The notes under the pieces are model-generated. The model was not told the DNA's origin, did no database searches, and saw only the letters and a program-made list of their open reading frames with translations. Of a stretch of DNA of 64,000 bases, positions 24,376-36,009 are shown piece by piece. Position 1 is the first letter of the stretch. The number at the start of each line of letters is the position of its first letter. Source of the DNA: Berberis thunbergii (taxonomy: Eukaryota > Streptophyta > Magnoliopsida > Ranunculales > Berberidaceae); assembly GCA_003290165.1 (NCBI GenBank), contig QNQO01000527.1, positions 248,001-312,000 on the forward strand, given 5' to 3'. The position numbers were made by a program, and so were the translations under genes.

Positions 24376-24421
24376 ATTTTTGTTTTTGTTTTTGTTTTTG
24401 TTTTTGTTTTTGTTTTTGTTT
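24376..24421 (+). repeat. (TTTTTG)n simple repeat
   Basis: Eight units of a 6-bp T5G motif lie in the outer part of the right arm. The left arm has a shorter equivalent near 11405. Confidence 0.85.
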
Positions 24422-24500
24422 TTTAGTTTAAAATAATTGTTCGCAAGCGACATATTAAAAAAATAAAGCAGATTTTATTGATTGCAATGAAAATTATTAC

Positions 24501-25859
24501 AAAACTTGCCTGATTGACTAGTACAAAAGTTTACACACTACAAGTATCTAAGTCCAGCGCAAACATGCATCTGCTAATGCGCACGTTAAGATTTCTCTTC
24601 ACCAATCTACCTCTAGAGAAGGTGGTGAAAATAAGTACTTGAAGATGGTTGCATGTATGCACTTGGTCTTCTGCTCCGCCAATCTACCTTTTGAATGTGA
24701 TGAAAACAAAAAAGGCGGATGAGAATATCCCTAAATAGCAGGATTATTGGGGTTTCACACTGTTGCCATCCCCAAAACTGTGGACTAGGTCAGCAAACTT
24801 CCCACTCCATCAACCCGCCTTACAGAGGGGATTTGAAAGGAGAATGAAAGGGGCCAATTGGGGATGCCTGCCAAATGTGTAATGCCTGGGGTGACGCAAA
24901 GATACCACTCCAGGACTAAAAGTCACATCCACTAGCGCTCCACTTCGCCAAATCTGCCTTCTTGCTGTGGCATCACGAGTGAAGCCCCGTACAGATAGAG
25001 GGAATAACTGCCACAAACTAGCTACAAGAATTATCTCCAACAATAGAAACAGATGGGAACTCGAGAGCAATAGAAGATGGAAGACAAACCTGTCCCCTGA
25101 GGAAGGAAGAGTCTATACTTATTCTTCGAAATATTAGAAGATATTGCAAGATCCCATGGAATCAGCTGGATGCTCACCCAGATCAGGTAGCATCACATAA
25201 TAGCATGTCATATTAAGACTCATCGCTGCAAACGTTAGAACATTCGAAAACTCCAGTAACGGAGATCTTCCTTCAGCTTTTAGAAAATGCAAAACATATT
25301 CTCTTGTACGATGCATTTGGTCAACATGCTCTACAATGCTCATTCAAATACTTGAGATAGAGAACGACTAGCCTATATTAGGCGAGGCGGTTTACGAAGC
25401 AACTTCAACCAAAAGTTACGTCAACATTATTGCTGTACGAGAAATTGGGAAACGACGGTTCTAATTGCAATTGCACGAGTCCACATTCATCGAATTTATG
25501 GCCCTGCACACATCCCCATTAACTAGGAGAAGTAACCGATATTGAACCGTACACATGGCACACTGATCTATAAAGATTTTTTCTACTTGGGTCTTGCCAA
25601 CTATTAGACCCATGCTTATGCCCTGTCGGATCCGGCCCAGCACATGCAAAGACACAAATGGCGAAGGCCTTGAGCGCCTATGGAATAAGGAACGCACCTA
25701 TAAAGTACCGTCAATAAATCCAAGGCATTCACCCTATTCTTATTCCCCTGTTTTTAATTAAAGTTTGTCAATCTATTATTTGTCCGATCAATCAATCTGG
25801 CTCCGGAATCAGACATCTAGGCGAATTAAGTAAGTCAGGACACCCAAGTCAGACTTACA
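24501..25859. other. Unassigned repeat-like DNA with one conserved coding fragment
   Basis: Most of this stretch has no recognisable feature. On the minus strand 25343-25134 encodes a peptide containing EFSNVLTFAAMSLNMTCYY. A related peptide is encoded on the plus strand at 36791-36850. I do not recognise the protein. It may be a fragment of a host exon carried by a repeat. Confidence 0.4.
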
Positions 25860-26945
25860 TGCCCGAAATCTTATTCTGACCAAAGCTTAGTCAGCTCCCA
25901 CTGATTACAATAGCTTCTAGTATGCTCTAACGCCTAGCCTTCCAAAAGCGGATGATGATGGGTTAGAAATTGGGAGCTTAGTCAATGTTTGTAACACCTG
26001 ACCGTGATGGCTTGCCAGGGACCATTGTCAAACTATAGATAATGGTCATCGAACTTAACCAAAGCTTAGTCGGTTTCGGCTTATGACAATAGCTTATGGT
26101 CCGCTCTAACGCCCAGTCTGTTAAAAGGGTGCAAATGGTTTAGAGAATGGCAACTTAGTAACCGCTATGATGCCTGATCGAGACAACTTGCCAGGGATCA
26201 TTGGCCAAACATGGGCAATAGTGACCGAACTTGACCAAAGCTTAGTCGGTGACAACCGATGACAATAACTTTTGGTTTGCTTGAAACCTAGTCCGCCAAT
26301 AACGAATTCTAACGGCTTAGAATGTGGGAGTCTAGTCAGCGCTCTCGACGTCTGATTAATATGGCTTGATAGGGATCACCACTCTTATGCAGATGAGATC
26401 GCCAAACCGAACCAAAGCTTAGTCAATGGCTACTGATGACTTACGGTCTACTCTAAGCCTAGTTCGATGCGCGTGAATTCTGATGGCTTAGAAAGTGGGA
26501 GCTTAGTGAACATTGTGACGTCTGACTGCGATGGCTTGCTAGGGATTGTTGGCCAACTATAGACAATGATCACCGAACCCTGCCAAAGTTTAGTCAGTCC
26601 AACTGACGATGATAACTTCTAGTACAACCCAATTCCTAGTCCGCCGAAAGCAGACGATGATAGGTTGGAAAGTGGGAGTCTAGTCAATGCCTTCGACCCA
26701 TGATTACGATGAATTGCTAAGGACAATTGATCAACCACAAACAAGGGTCGCTGAACTTGACCCCGGTTTAGTCAGTTATAACTTGCGATAATAACCTCTT
26801 GTCCAACTAAGCCTATTCCACCAATAGCTTGTAAAAAAAAGTCAAAAGTCTAGTCAGAACTCTGGAAGCTAAACTCGGAGGACTAGCAAAGACTATTGTC
26901 CGATCATCTACGACGGTGCACATTCTAAGACCACAATCTGACTAG
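25860..26945. repeat. Tandem array of six diverged units of about 177 bp
   Basis: Unit starts marked by accaaagcttagtc or close variants fall at 25879, 26058, 26234, 26411, 26582 and 26760. Each unit also has a cctagtccg-like and a gggagtctagtcag-like segment and a cttgccagggatcatt-like segment. The marker contains the palindrome aagctt inside a longer imperfect dyad. Tandem arrays of this kind are typical of the 3' untranslated region of Tat-type gypsy elements. Confidence 0.85.
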
Positions 26946-29790
26946 TTTGCTTACAATATCAACAACAACTGCTGGTTCGATATACAACCAAGCCGCCAGG
27001 CAAAGGGTGAATTACACTCCCCAATTTCTAAAAGGATTCTGACCAGAATTGTACGAACTATTGCAGTATAAGTAGTCAGAACTCTCACCAACAGATCAAT
27101 CATACGACTTCCTAACCCAGCAGAGCCTCTCGTTTGACAACTAATGTCACGATGAGACAAAACAGATAAAAACTAGCAGGGAAAGTAAAAGAAAAATGCA
27201 CAAGTACAAAACACTATTCATTGACAAGCCAATACAAAGTTCACTCTTCATCAGGAGGAGATTCAGATACAACAAAGCCGGACTTAGCAGGAGAGGAAAC
27301 AAGAGACACATCTGTACGTGCTACCTCTCGGTCACCCTCATTGGGGTCACATTCTTCTTCTTACGAATCAGAGGCCATTCCAAATTTCGCGTATCCCACC
27401 TCTTCATAATCAGAGAGATTTCAATCGGGATGTTCCTTCTTCACCAGATGCAACAACTCCACCCTTCCATGCATGACCCTGTTGAACTCAAATGTGCCCT
27501 GAGCCTTAAAAGATTTACTTCGCGCACCCTTGATTCAGCAAGCTCTCACTCCAGCTGCTCCAACTTGCCCAAAAGCAGGTCAGTCTTGGACTGCTCGACA
27601 CCCAGCTTATCATTAACAACACTTAGTTCATTCTATGTCAGAAGGAATTGCTCTTTCATAGTCTGCGCACTCTTGGCATTAAAATCAACATCAACCTCCA
27701 ACTGTTGACATCAAACAACCCACTCAGACTCCTTTTATGCCTTCTCGGCGTTCAGAGCTAGTATTTTAGCTCGTACTCCAACCGCAGTTTCCTGCACAAA
27801 TTGTAAGTCACAAAAGACAATGTTCAGTTCATTCTCAAACCGATCCCTCGTCGATTCTTCCCCCCGCCAGGTCGAACTCGAGCGTTTCTAAGCGAATCCT
27901 CCGAGCCTTCGATCTTGTGCGGTAGGACTCCATTCCAGCATCTGAGTGATCTTTGAGTTGCTTTCTCATTGATTCGATCACGTAGAGAGCATCAGAGTAT
28001 GACTTCTAAAAGTTTGCAAAGACTCGCTCCATGGTATACACTCTCTCATGAGCGATCTCCACTTCAGTTCGAGTGACGACCACTTGATTCAGGTATGACA
28101 TCCCCAGTACGAGATGTTTCCGCCCTTTATCATTCGTTATCCCAACATCTCTCCTTCTGGCTACAGAGAACATTTCGCCAGCCAGTCAATCCACCTACTA
28201 ATATGATCCAAAAAGCATAAGAAATGCCAACCTCATGGTGAAAAGCTTGGTTGCTCATCTTTACCATGTCTGGAGCAAACAGACTAATCCATGCATCTGG
28301 ATGGTGGTCCTTTGAGACCGAAATCACTCCAGCACCACCCATCACTGTCTTCATTGCATTAGGGCACTCATCCACAACTTTCCCCTTACTTGCAATGATC
28401 GGCTCTCTTTCACGAGCCGACTCAAAATCAATTGACGGGGAAAAGGGAAGCAAGTTATTCCTCGGACCTGTCGTCACCTTAATATGGGGACGGGAGCAAG
28501 GCAGAAGACAGTACGGGCGATGTGGAAGGGACATTTTACCATAAGGATGATGGCCAAGCGATTCTTGAGCAAGCCTAGCATGGTCACGATCCAAAGAGAG
28601 GCGGTACTCAAAGTCTTTCAATAAAAATGGAATGACCCAGTCCCGCACTAAACGAAGCTTCCACACCCGTCTGCAACAACATTTTATTCAAAACCTCAGC
28701 CACTAGGGAAGGGAAATAGAGGCCTTTGCCTAAGCATCATGCCCCTTAGACTGAACAGTCTCCACCTAATGGACGAATCAAGAACTTGTTCGACAGCTTC
28801 ACGTCCCTCAGACGAAGCTGAACACCTGCTAACGAGCCTAGACACAACACGTGGCCTCTTCAGACTCAAATGAGAAGGAACCACCTCATTTAATTATGCC
28901 CTCCTTGAAGGGCTTGAAATCTTAATCTTCAAGAGCTTCCTCTTCTTCAAAGAATATACACCTTTAGACTTTGGCTTTGGAACCCTAAAAAGAGTGGGAT
29001 CCTTATGCCAATGATCCCACAGTCCACTGCATTTGATATTGCAAGACTGAACAACAACCTCTACCGCAAACGGAGCATGTCGCAAAACGCACCCAGAGTT
29101 GTTTTATCCTCAGCATAATGAGACGAAGTTGGGAATTTCCCTATGCAAAACACAAAGGTCAATTTGATATGCATTTAACGCAACCGGGATCATAAACAAA
29201 ATTGAACTTACTCAGATGCCTAAATTCCCGTTTGACCGGACGGCTAGCAAGCCCAAAATACTTCGAGTTCGCGGAGGCCATGAAATAATATTTCTGCCAG
29301 GGGTTAAATTCGTCAGGCAGATTGCAAAAGCAGTCCGGCGATGTTAGCACGCACACAACGTGCTCGTTTATCAGAAGGGAAGTAAGCAGTTGGATCACCC
29401 TAAAAAATACTCGGACACCAACGTCCTTCGCCCTAATCATAATTGCAATCACAATCCTATACCCATTCGACACCAGTTGAGCAGGCGCAATGTCAAGGTA
29501 CGTACGCCAAAAACTCTCAAATTTCCTTGTTAATTAGAAGAAAAACGGACGCCTGATTGAAGCATACCTCGGTGTAAACAGATGAACCTCTCTGGAGGGG
29601 ACAATGGTGTCAGATCGATGCCCAGAGTGAAGAGCACCTAATCATCAAGAATCTCGTATGTTCAACGAACGACTTCTAGACTCGACTCAGAAAGTGACCT
29701 CTCCTCAAAGAACTTGCGACCCTTAGCAAACAATTCATCGAAAAGTTGATTTAGACCCGTCATGAAGGATCATACAAGCTTTTGACTACA
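26946..29790 (-). pseudogene. Gypsy-associated accessory ORF relic, copy A
   Basis: On the minus strand, starting near 29762 (MTGLNQLFDELFAKGRKFFE), it reads through a helical domain (SPPERFICLHRGML near 29600) and FNPWQKYYFMASANSKYFGL (29300-29240), a middle part at 28666-28130, and a coiled-coil-like tail near 28110-27950 (NQVVVTRTEVEIAHERVYT). Domain order resembles the plant 'putative gypsy-type transposon' proteins (Transposase_28-like), which accompany some Tat-lineage elements. Many stops and frameshifts interrupt it. The assignment rests on pattern memory of that family, not a search. Copy B at 31190-34912 is its relative. Confidence 0.6.
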
Positions 29791-30724
29791 AAAGTTGTGC
29801 AAAGTCAAAAGCATCGAATGCAGTCTGATAAAACAAGGTCTCTATGATCGAAAGAGTAAAAAAACTAAACTCTCTAGATAGGAGATCTATATATAAAACA
29901 AAACTCTTGTCTTTTTCTCTTTCGAGTAGACGCACACCCACTTAATGAAGCTTGCCACTTGAGGAAACAATTCAGACTCAACTATCATGACTGCACAGTT
30001 TTTCATCAAATGACATAGTGGACAAATGAGCTAGCCCACCAATCGGGGGAGTAGCTGATGATGCATCAAATTGTCCTCTAATCAACACCATACAAGTACG
30101 TGTCACGATAATCTCATCAACATAGCAAAGCATGCCTGATTGAACGCCCAATCCAGTAAGGCATAGACAACAATAAGCCCACTATTGGCAAGATCCAGAA
30201 GGTCGGACCCAAATTGCAACACGCTATTGAGCCCACATGTCACACGGTCAAGCCCAATACTTGTAAGCCCTATAAAGCAAGTTTTTTAGGGATCGACCCA
30301 AGACAGGCAAATCAGGAATACATTGGTTCCAACTAGAAAAAAAATACTGGAGTGCAAATCGGGCATGAAAACTTCCTTGCATGGACAACACTCCGAAAGG
30401 GAAACCTCTCCCACAAATCTAAGAGCACAACTCGTGTAGGAATACTTCTCTACATGGACAGCTCCCAACTAGGAAAGGACCTCCAATAAAATCTATTTCC
30501 CTAAACTACGCCACCAAAAACCTAGCCGAACAAGGACTCTCGCACTATAAATGATAGATAAGGTCGATGAACAAAATTATGCTACAAAAACCTAATTTAC
30601 AACTTTAAGCCTCTCCTAAGCCTTATCTAACTTAAGCATCAGAGCGCCATTGACCGCCACACAGTGATCTTTGGCTCACGTGCGTCCCTGTGCTGGTATA
30701 GGTCAAGGCCAGGAAGGAGGGAAA
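29791..30724. other. Leader-like region upstream of accessory ORF copy A
   Basis: No coding signal was recognised. A minus-strand TATA-like stretch (tatatataga, complement of 29887-29896) precedes the ORF relic by about 120 bp and could have been its promoter. Confidence 0.3.
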
Positions 30725-31060
30725 GAATCGACTACATCATTGGCCGAACTTGACCAAAGTTTAGTCAGCTCGTGAAGACTGATGAAAACAACTTCTGATT
30801 TGCTCTAATGCCTAGTCCGTCAAGAACGAATAAAGATGGCTTAGAAAATGGGAGTCTAGTCAGAGCCCGTGGAGCCTAATCAAGATGACTTGCCAAAGAT
30901 CATTATCTGACCATAGACAATGGTGGTCGAACTTGACCATAATTTAGTCAACCCATAAGGGTTGATGAAGACAACTTCTGGTCCGACCTATAACCTACTC
31001 TACTAAAAGCGGATTAAAATGGCCTAAGAAATCAAAAGTGTGATAACTTATGGATTTCCT
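30725..31060. repeat. Two further units of the 177-bp tandem family
   Basis: Units start at 30753 (accaaagtttagtc) and 30936 (accataatttagtc) and carry the same internal landmarks as 25860-26945. They lie on the low-coordinate side of accessory ORF copy B, just as the larger array lies beside copy A. Confidence 0.8.
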
Positions 31061-31912
31061 ACAAATATTACATGTCTAGAGACTAACCCAACGGCATGGT
31101 AAGATGGAGAAGACTCTGTAGCAAAATTCTAGATAGTACAAGTATGAAATACTACTTAACAAACTTTTTTTCATTCATAACCCAAAGATTACGTGTTGGA
31201 GAGGATTGGTTCCAGTGGCTAAAATGCCAATTACAGCATAGGAGATTATAGGGGGATGGGTTAGCAACGTCAGGAGTTTGTCCCAAATCGCCAGTTTTGG
31301 GAACCTGATTGAAAACTTCTTCATCATCAAACTTTGCATAAGCAACTTTTTGTAATAAGCAAAGTAAAGATTAGGGTGTTCATCTTCAATCGGCTCTAGC
31401 AGCTCTAACCTTACCCTTGATGACCTGGGAAAAATCCCAAATCGCCTAACCTTCATGCAGTTTCTGCTCACGGGATTTAGACTCCGTTAGACTGTTCTCT
31501 ACCTTCTCCAGCCTGTCTGCAAGCGCAACTGCCTTAGATTGCTCCTCTGCCATTTGCTTCTTCAACGATTTCAGCTCATCAATGCAAAAGCAACTTGACC
31601 CTCCGCTTCACGGATGTGGCGAAGGCCGTCAGCAACTCCGGATTCAAGCCTTTGGCACAAGACATTTCATTTAGACTCAGCTTGCTTCCTTTCAGTAGCT
31701 TGAGCTCGTAAATCAGCTCGTGCCTTATCCGCCATTTCTTGAACACGCTTCAGCTCCTGCTGAGTGCACCTCAACTCAGCCTCGACAACACCCATGGAAG
31801 ATCAAACATTGGTCAGGTCTGCCTCAGCAGACACCAAGCTAGCCTTAGAAGAGTTCAGCTCAGCTTTTGAGGTTTCTAGCTTGGCTTCAAAGTCAGTCTG
31901 CGTGGTCCACAA

Positions 31913-33249
31913 TAGGGGTGGGCAAACGGGTCGACAATCTGCGGGTTCAACTCGAACCGGACCGTTTTGCTCTAAACGGTCCGGATTTTAATTATGACTT
32001 TTTTGATATGGTTCGAATCGGTCCGGATCTGTTATAAAATGGTCCGGTCCCGGTTCCAATTTTTAAAAACGAAACGGTCCGGGTTGGACCCGTTTCAAAT
32101 TACATTAGTTATAAAAACCTAAATATGGAACTAAACTAAGTAACTAACTAACTAAGTCTAAGAGTCTTTACTATTTAGTTCTTTACTCTTCAAGCAGAAA
32201 TTCTAAATGAGCATCCTCTTCAAGTCTGCAGTGAGCATCCTCCTCTCGCAGGCCGCCTCCCGCCCTCCCCCGCACCGCAGGCCACCTCCCCCTCTCGCAT
32301 CCTCCGCTAACGGCCGCTAAATCAGTTCGGCTGGGATCAACGGAGGTAGAATAAGCTCTTGTCATCTATCTAAGCGGATTCGTCCAAAGAGAAACGCAGA
32401 TAGAGTTTTTTTTCTCTTCTTCTTCTTCTGCTTCTGAATCATCAGAGACGGGGCCAGATCTGAGTGTGAGTGTTAATGGATTGAAGATCCCAAATCCCTT
32501 TGTGATCGGTTCTGGTTCTCCTGGGACTAACTACACTATCATGAAGAGGGCCTTCGATGAAGGTTGAGGTGCTGTCATGAGCCTTCCATGAGATCTGCTT
32601 GGGCAAGACGGGTTCAAGACTTCCTGAAACCAGCTGGAGAATTTATTAACAGATGGAGATTTGCAGTAGATGCAGTTATGAAGAGGAGTCTTGCATCCCA
32701 TGGGCTATATCTGTGGTAGATAATCAAGTGGGTCACTCTCTACTGCAATAAGCCTTTTCTTAGTTTTACCTGGGGAGAAAAGACAGAGATCAAGTGGGTC
32801 ACTCTCTACTGCAATAAGCAATTTTGCAACCTGGGATATTTCACGAAGGGGAGGCGCAGACTGCTACAATCATCTGCAATGATTATGGTGACATTTTCTT
32901 CTCTTCCATCTATTAGTTCAGACATATTTTACTCCATCTGCTGTTGGAGTCGAAAAAAAAAGTTCAGACATTTTCTTCCTCTTCCATATATTAGTTGTTT
33001 GTAAGATTCTTTCAGTGTAAATGGCAGATTGGAATTAGAAGCATAAAATCTCAATCAATCATTTTGAAGAAGATACTCTCATTTTGAACATTGGAACCGT
33101 AGGAACCGGACCGTTCCAAACGGTTCGAGTTAGGTTCGGTTCCAATGTTCAAAATGAGGGGATCCGGATCGGACCGGATCCGTTATTTTTAAACTGTTTG
33201 AGTTAGGATCCTCCAAATTTGGAACCGATCCATACCGTACCCACCCCTA
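31913..33249. mobile_element. Gene-fragment-carrying hAT-type non-autonomous element (1337 bp)
   Basis: A perfect 8-bp target duplication gtccacaa (31905-31912 and 33250-33257) brackets termini taggggtgggcaaa and the complement of taccgtacccacccctag, which fits hAT. Subterminal regions carry repeated ggtccggatc/ggaaccgga-type motifs in both orientations. The interior holds a PYD1 exon fragment (32420-32579), a GC-rich block (32225-32320) and a 64-bp-spaced duplication of aagtgggtcactctctactg (about 32727 and 32791). It has no transposase. The structure corresponds to a Pack-type element that captured host sequence. Confidence 0.88.
32420..32579 (+). pseudogene. PYD1: Captured fragment of dihydropyrimidine dehydrogenase (NADP+), N-terminal exon
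   Basis: The frame reads ...SASESSETGPDLSVSVNG followed by LKIPNPFVIGSGSPGTNYT and IMKRAFDEG, then TGA at 32565-32567 where the enzyme has Trp, then GAV. This matches the start of the mature plastid enzyme that reduces uracil and thymine in pyrimidine breakdown: the conserved VNGLK-PNPF-IGSGPPGTNYT stretch at the start of the FMN-binding barrel. The serine-rich segment before it is like the end of a transit peptide. Sequence after 32580 (SAWARRVQDFLKPAGEF in another frame) is not PYD1 and I do not recognise it. It is a fragment only, with no cofactor or catalytic part. Confidence 0.85.
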
Positions 33250-34912
33250 GTCCACAAATGGGACTCAGAGTCCATCCCAACACCAAACTCCGTTAGCTGC
33301 TTATTCAAGGACTCAATTTGATAAAGTGCGTCTGAGTACGACTTCTGCAAGTTAGCAAAAGTCCTCTCCATTGCATACACTCTATCACGCGTTGAATTCA
33401 CTTGGATCCTAGCCATGGCAACTTGATTCAGCAAAGCCATCCCCATCATCAAATGCCTTTGGCCCTTATTGGCGCGCTCCTCCATCGTCACTGGCTCCTG
33501 ACAGTTCATCCACTTAAACCATTTGTGAATCTTCTGTTCCGAAAAAATTGACATGCCTACTTTTAGGTGCTAGCCTTGCGCACTTGACTGCGAACCAGGA
33601 AGACCAATTCAGGCAGCAGGATGCAGCTCACTTTGATCCAAAAATAAAACACAGAGATAGGGACCCTCTTCGAGGATTTTTGATTTCCAACCAAAGCCTT
33701 CTTAGCTAGGAGCTCATCCTGATGCCCTGCATCAGGGTCTGTGGATGGGAGAGGGAGAAGATTCCCTCCCTAGAACAATGACTTTAGCAGAACGGGGAAG
33801 AGGAGCTTCAACAACTTTGGTATTGGGATCAATATCCAAGCACCAGACAGATTCAGCAGCTTCGACATCTATGACACTCGGTTGATCAACAACCCCAGTG
33901 CGATGTTGTTCCGAATCCCTGTTTCCCTAGAACTATTTCCTTGGCGAATTGAGTAGGCCCCACTCTGCAATAGTCACTTCCTTTTCTAGAGGAACCAGTG
34001 GTTGAGAAAGAGTGACCATAGAATTAGCATGCTTTCTCTTGGACTGAGTAATGTGTGGTAGAGTTGCCTCCAACTTATCCTGCTTTGTTGGACTGGGCAT
34101 CATCAGTTTCCTCTTCCTTGAAAGACGACCACTGTTCTCCTTGATTGACATTCTGAACAGTGTGGGAGCCTTGAAAAATTCTCAAATAGCCCACTTAGTG
34201 TATAATCTCTTCAATAGGCATAAAAGCCAGATCATTGAACTTTGTCATTGTTGACTCCTCCTCAGAAAGAGTTGGAGTTCGTCCAAAATTTATCTGAAAG
34301 ATAAGCAACAATTCAATGCAACATCCATAATGATCCAAAAAAAAAATAGAAACAATATGCTTATTGTTATCCAATCTAAAACCTCTAACAAGCGGACTAC
34401 CCTCAAGCTTAAAATACGGAGAGTCTGAAGAAGCCAAAAAATAATGTTTCTGCCGAAACTTGAAATTGTCTGACAACGAGCCTAGACAAACTTGTGTACT
34501 GAGCAAGCATGCCCTCTGAGCGTTAAACAAGGAGAGGTTAGTAGATGGATCACCCTCAGAATCATTCGGAGGCCAGCGTCCTTCGCCTTAATGCGACAAC
34601 AATCAAGGTTTTGTACCTGTTCGACACCATCTGAGCGAGTGGAATGCCCAGGTACGCCATAAAGCGCCAGATATCTTCTGGGACCAAGAAATAGAGTCCC
34701 AATTGAAACATGCCCTTATGCAGAGCGATAAACCCATTCAGAGGCCTCAGTGGGGATTGATCTGAACCCAATGTGTAAGTTTCAGGTCCTCAGGAATTCG
34801 GTATTGGTCCCGGAGACTAACCAGGCCAGTTTCATCGACCAACCTATCTAGGAAAAACTCATAACAAGAAGGGGATACCTTCTGGATGAAATTAAGTTAA
34901 CTCTTATCCATC

Positions 34913-36009
34913 ATTTAAAAAAAATACAAACTTTCGAATACACTAGTGAAACAAAAGCAAGAACGCAAAACAAGAGAGCAAGAAGGAATTTCAGAAAAGT
35001 TGTAGAAGTAAGAAAACTCAACTCTGCAGAGAAGGGGGCTTAAATAGAAGTGAACTAAGCTACCTCTCATCTAATTATCAACCGTACCCAGGGTAAAAAA
35101 AATTAAATTCCATGCAAACTACAAAAGTATAAAAACACAGACCTTTCTTTAAATTGCAAATTCCTCATCCTAATAAACCCCATTATTAGCCTTATTAAAC
35201 TGTGGTCTGGCTAACCACACCCTGACGACCAACTCTTCCACTCCCACCATGATTAGAATGTTGATAACCTTCACCATTGCGAACAGATGGACTCCATCCT
35301 CACCAAGAGGGTTCACCCACCAAAAATTGTTTCTTCCAAAGCCTCTACCAAGGATTATGATTTTTTTTTCAAAGGTAATTTTGATAAGTTTATTTTAAGA
35401 AACATTTCGATGTATATAGAAAAAATGAAAAAAAAATTAGTTGTAATTTTGAAGTTATCAATATAATTTAAGCATTTTAAACTTTTACATACTACATAAA
35501 GAGTCCAACAAGACTCATATTGTCATACAAATTACATATTTCATAAGCACCACTTATATAAATTCTTTTGGGTAATTTTCCATTTGACCCTCATTTGTTT
35601 ATATCTATTCTTGTTTGACCCCAATTTATTTTTGTATTCCAGTGTAACACCCAAGACCGTTTGTTCAAACATTTTGACTAACAAATTTCATCCAATTATT
35701 TTTAAAAGACAAATTTACCCTTGCTTAATTTTGCAAAAAACGAAAAAAAAAACTAATTCCCCACTGACCCACCCTCACACTCTAATCACTCTCCTCCTCT
35801 CACTAACAAACCCTTTCAGCCTCGCCGCCACCCTCCCTTTTCTACTCCCTCTTTTTCCTTTTCCTTCCTTGCAGCCCCACCGCCACCCACCTTTCTTCCT
35901 TTTTTTTCCTCTTTCCTCGCATTCCTGCTTCAAATAAACTATAAAACAGGGAATGTGTATGGCCATGGTGTAGGGATTTCTTATTGATATGTGGCCACAA
36001 TTATGCCTC
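34913..36009. other. AT-rich and pyrimidine-rich stretch without recognised gene
   Basis: A possible leader of accessory ORF copy B lies at 34920-35100. A C/T-rich tract at 35755-35935 opens spurious frames on both strands. No homology was recognised. Confidence 0.35.

Larger units (their letters stand above)
22355..24500 (+). repeat. Right arm of the head-to-head inverted repeat (about 1.84 kb without its MITE)
   Basis: It aligns in reverse complement with 22093 down to 20640 and then 11575 down to 11340. Matching landmarks: ctcacgcgttttgtgg / cagaaaacacgtgagg at the inner end, the protease block, ttgctagcaattacaactcg, and gctccgagcggggattaagc at the outer end. Arms are imperfect and interrupted on both sides. 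Confidence 0.88.
31190..34912 (-). pseudogene. Gypsy-associated accessory ORF relic, copy B, split by a hAT-type element
   Basis: On the minus strand it begins near 34912 and includes FLDRLVDETGLVSLRDQYRI (34850 region), a helical domain (NGFIALHKGMFQLGLYFLVP; YLGIPLAQMVSNRYKTLIVV) and RQKHYFLASSDSPYFKLEG. After frameshifts it reaches a coiled-coil-like segment at 33550-33260 (NQVAMARIQVNSTRDRVYA; LQKSYSDALYQIESLNKQL). The last segment closely matches copy A near 28000. The element at 31913-33249 interrupts the coiled coil, and the reading resumes below 31912 in a helical, Glu/Ala-rich style. It is dead. Stated function for this family is unknown. Confidence 0.62.

Noticed and set aside
24376..24421. 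CRISPR-like or regulatory array
   Set aside because: It is a plain 6-bp simple repeat in a eukaryotic retroelement relic.
28130..28666. An intact 178-codon minus-strand host gene
   Set aside because: It lies inside the accessory ORF relic and is one piece between frameshifts; upstream and downstream pieces continue in other frames.
35584..35937. 117-codon frame rich in Leu, Pro and Phe
   Set aside because: It is produced by a C/T-rich tract; the complementary strand is open too, which is typical of low complexity.
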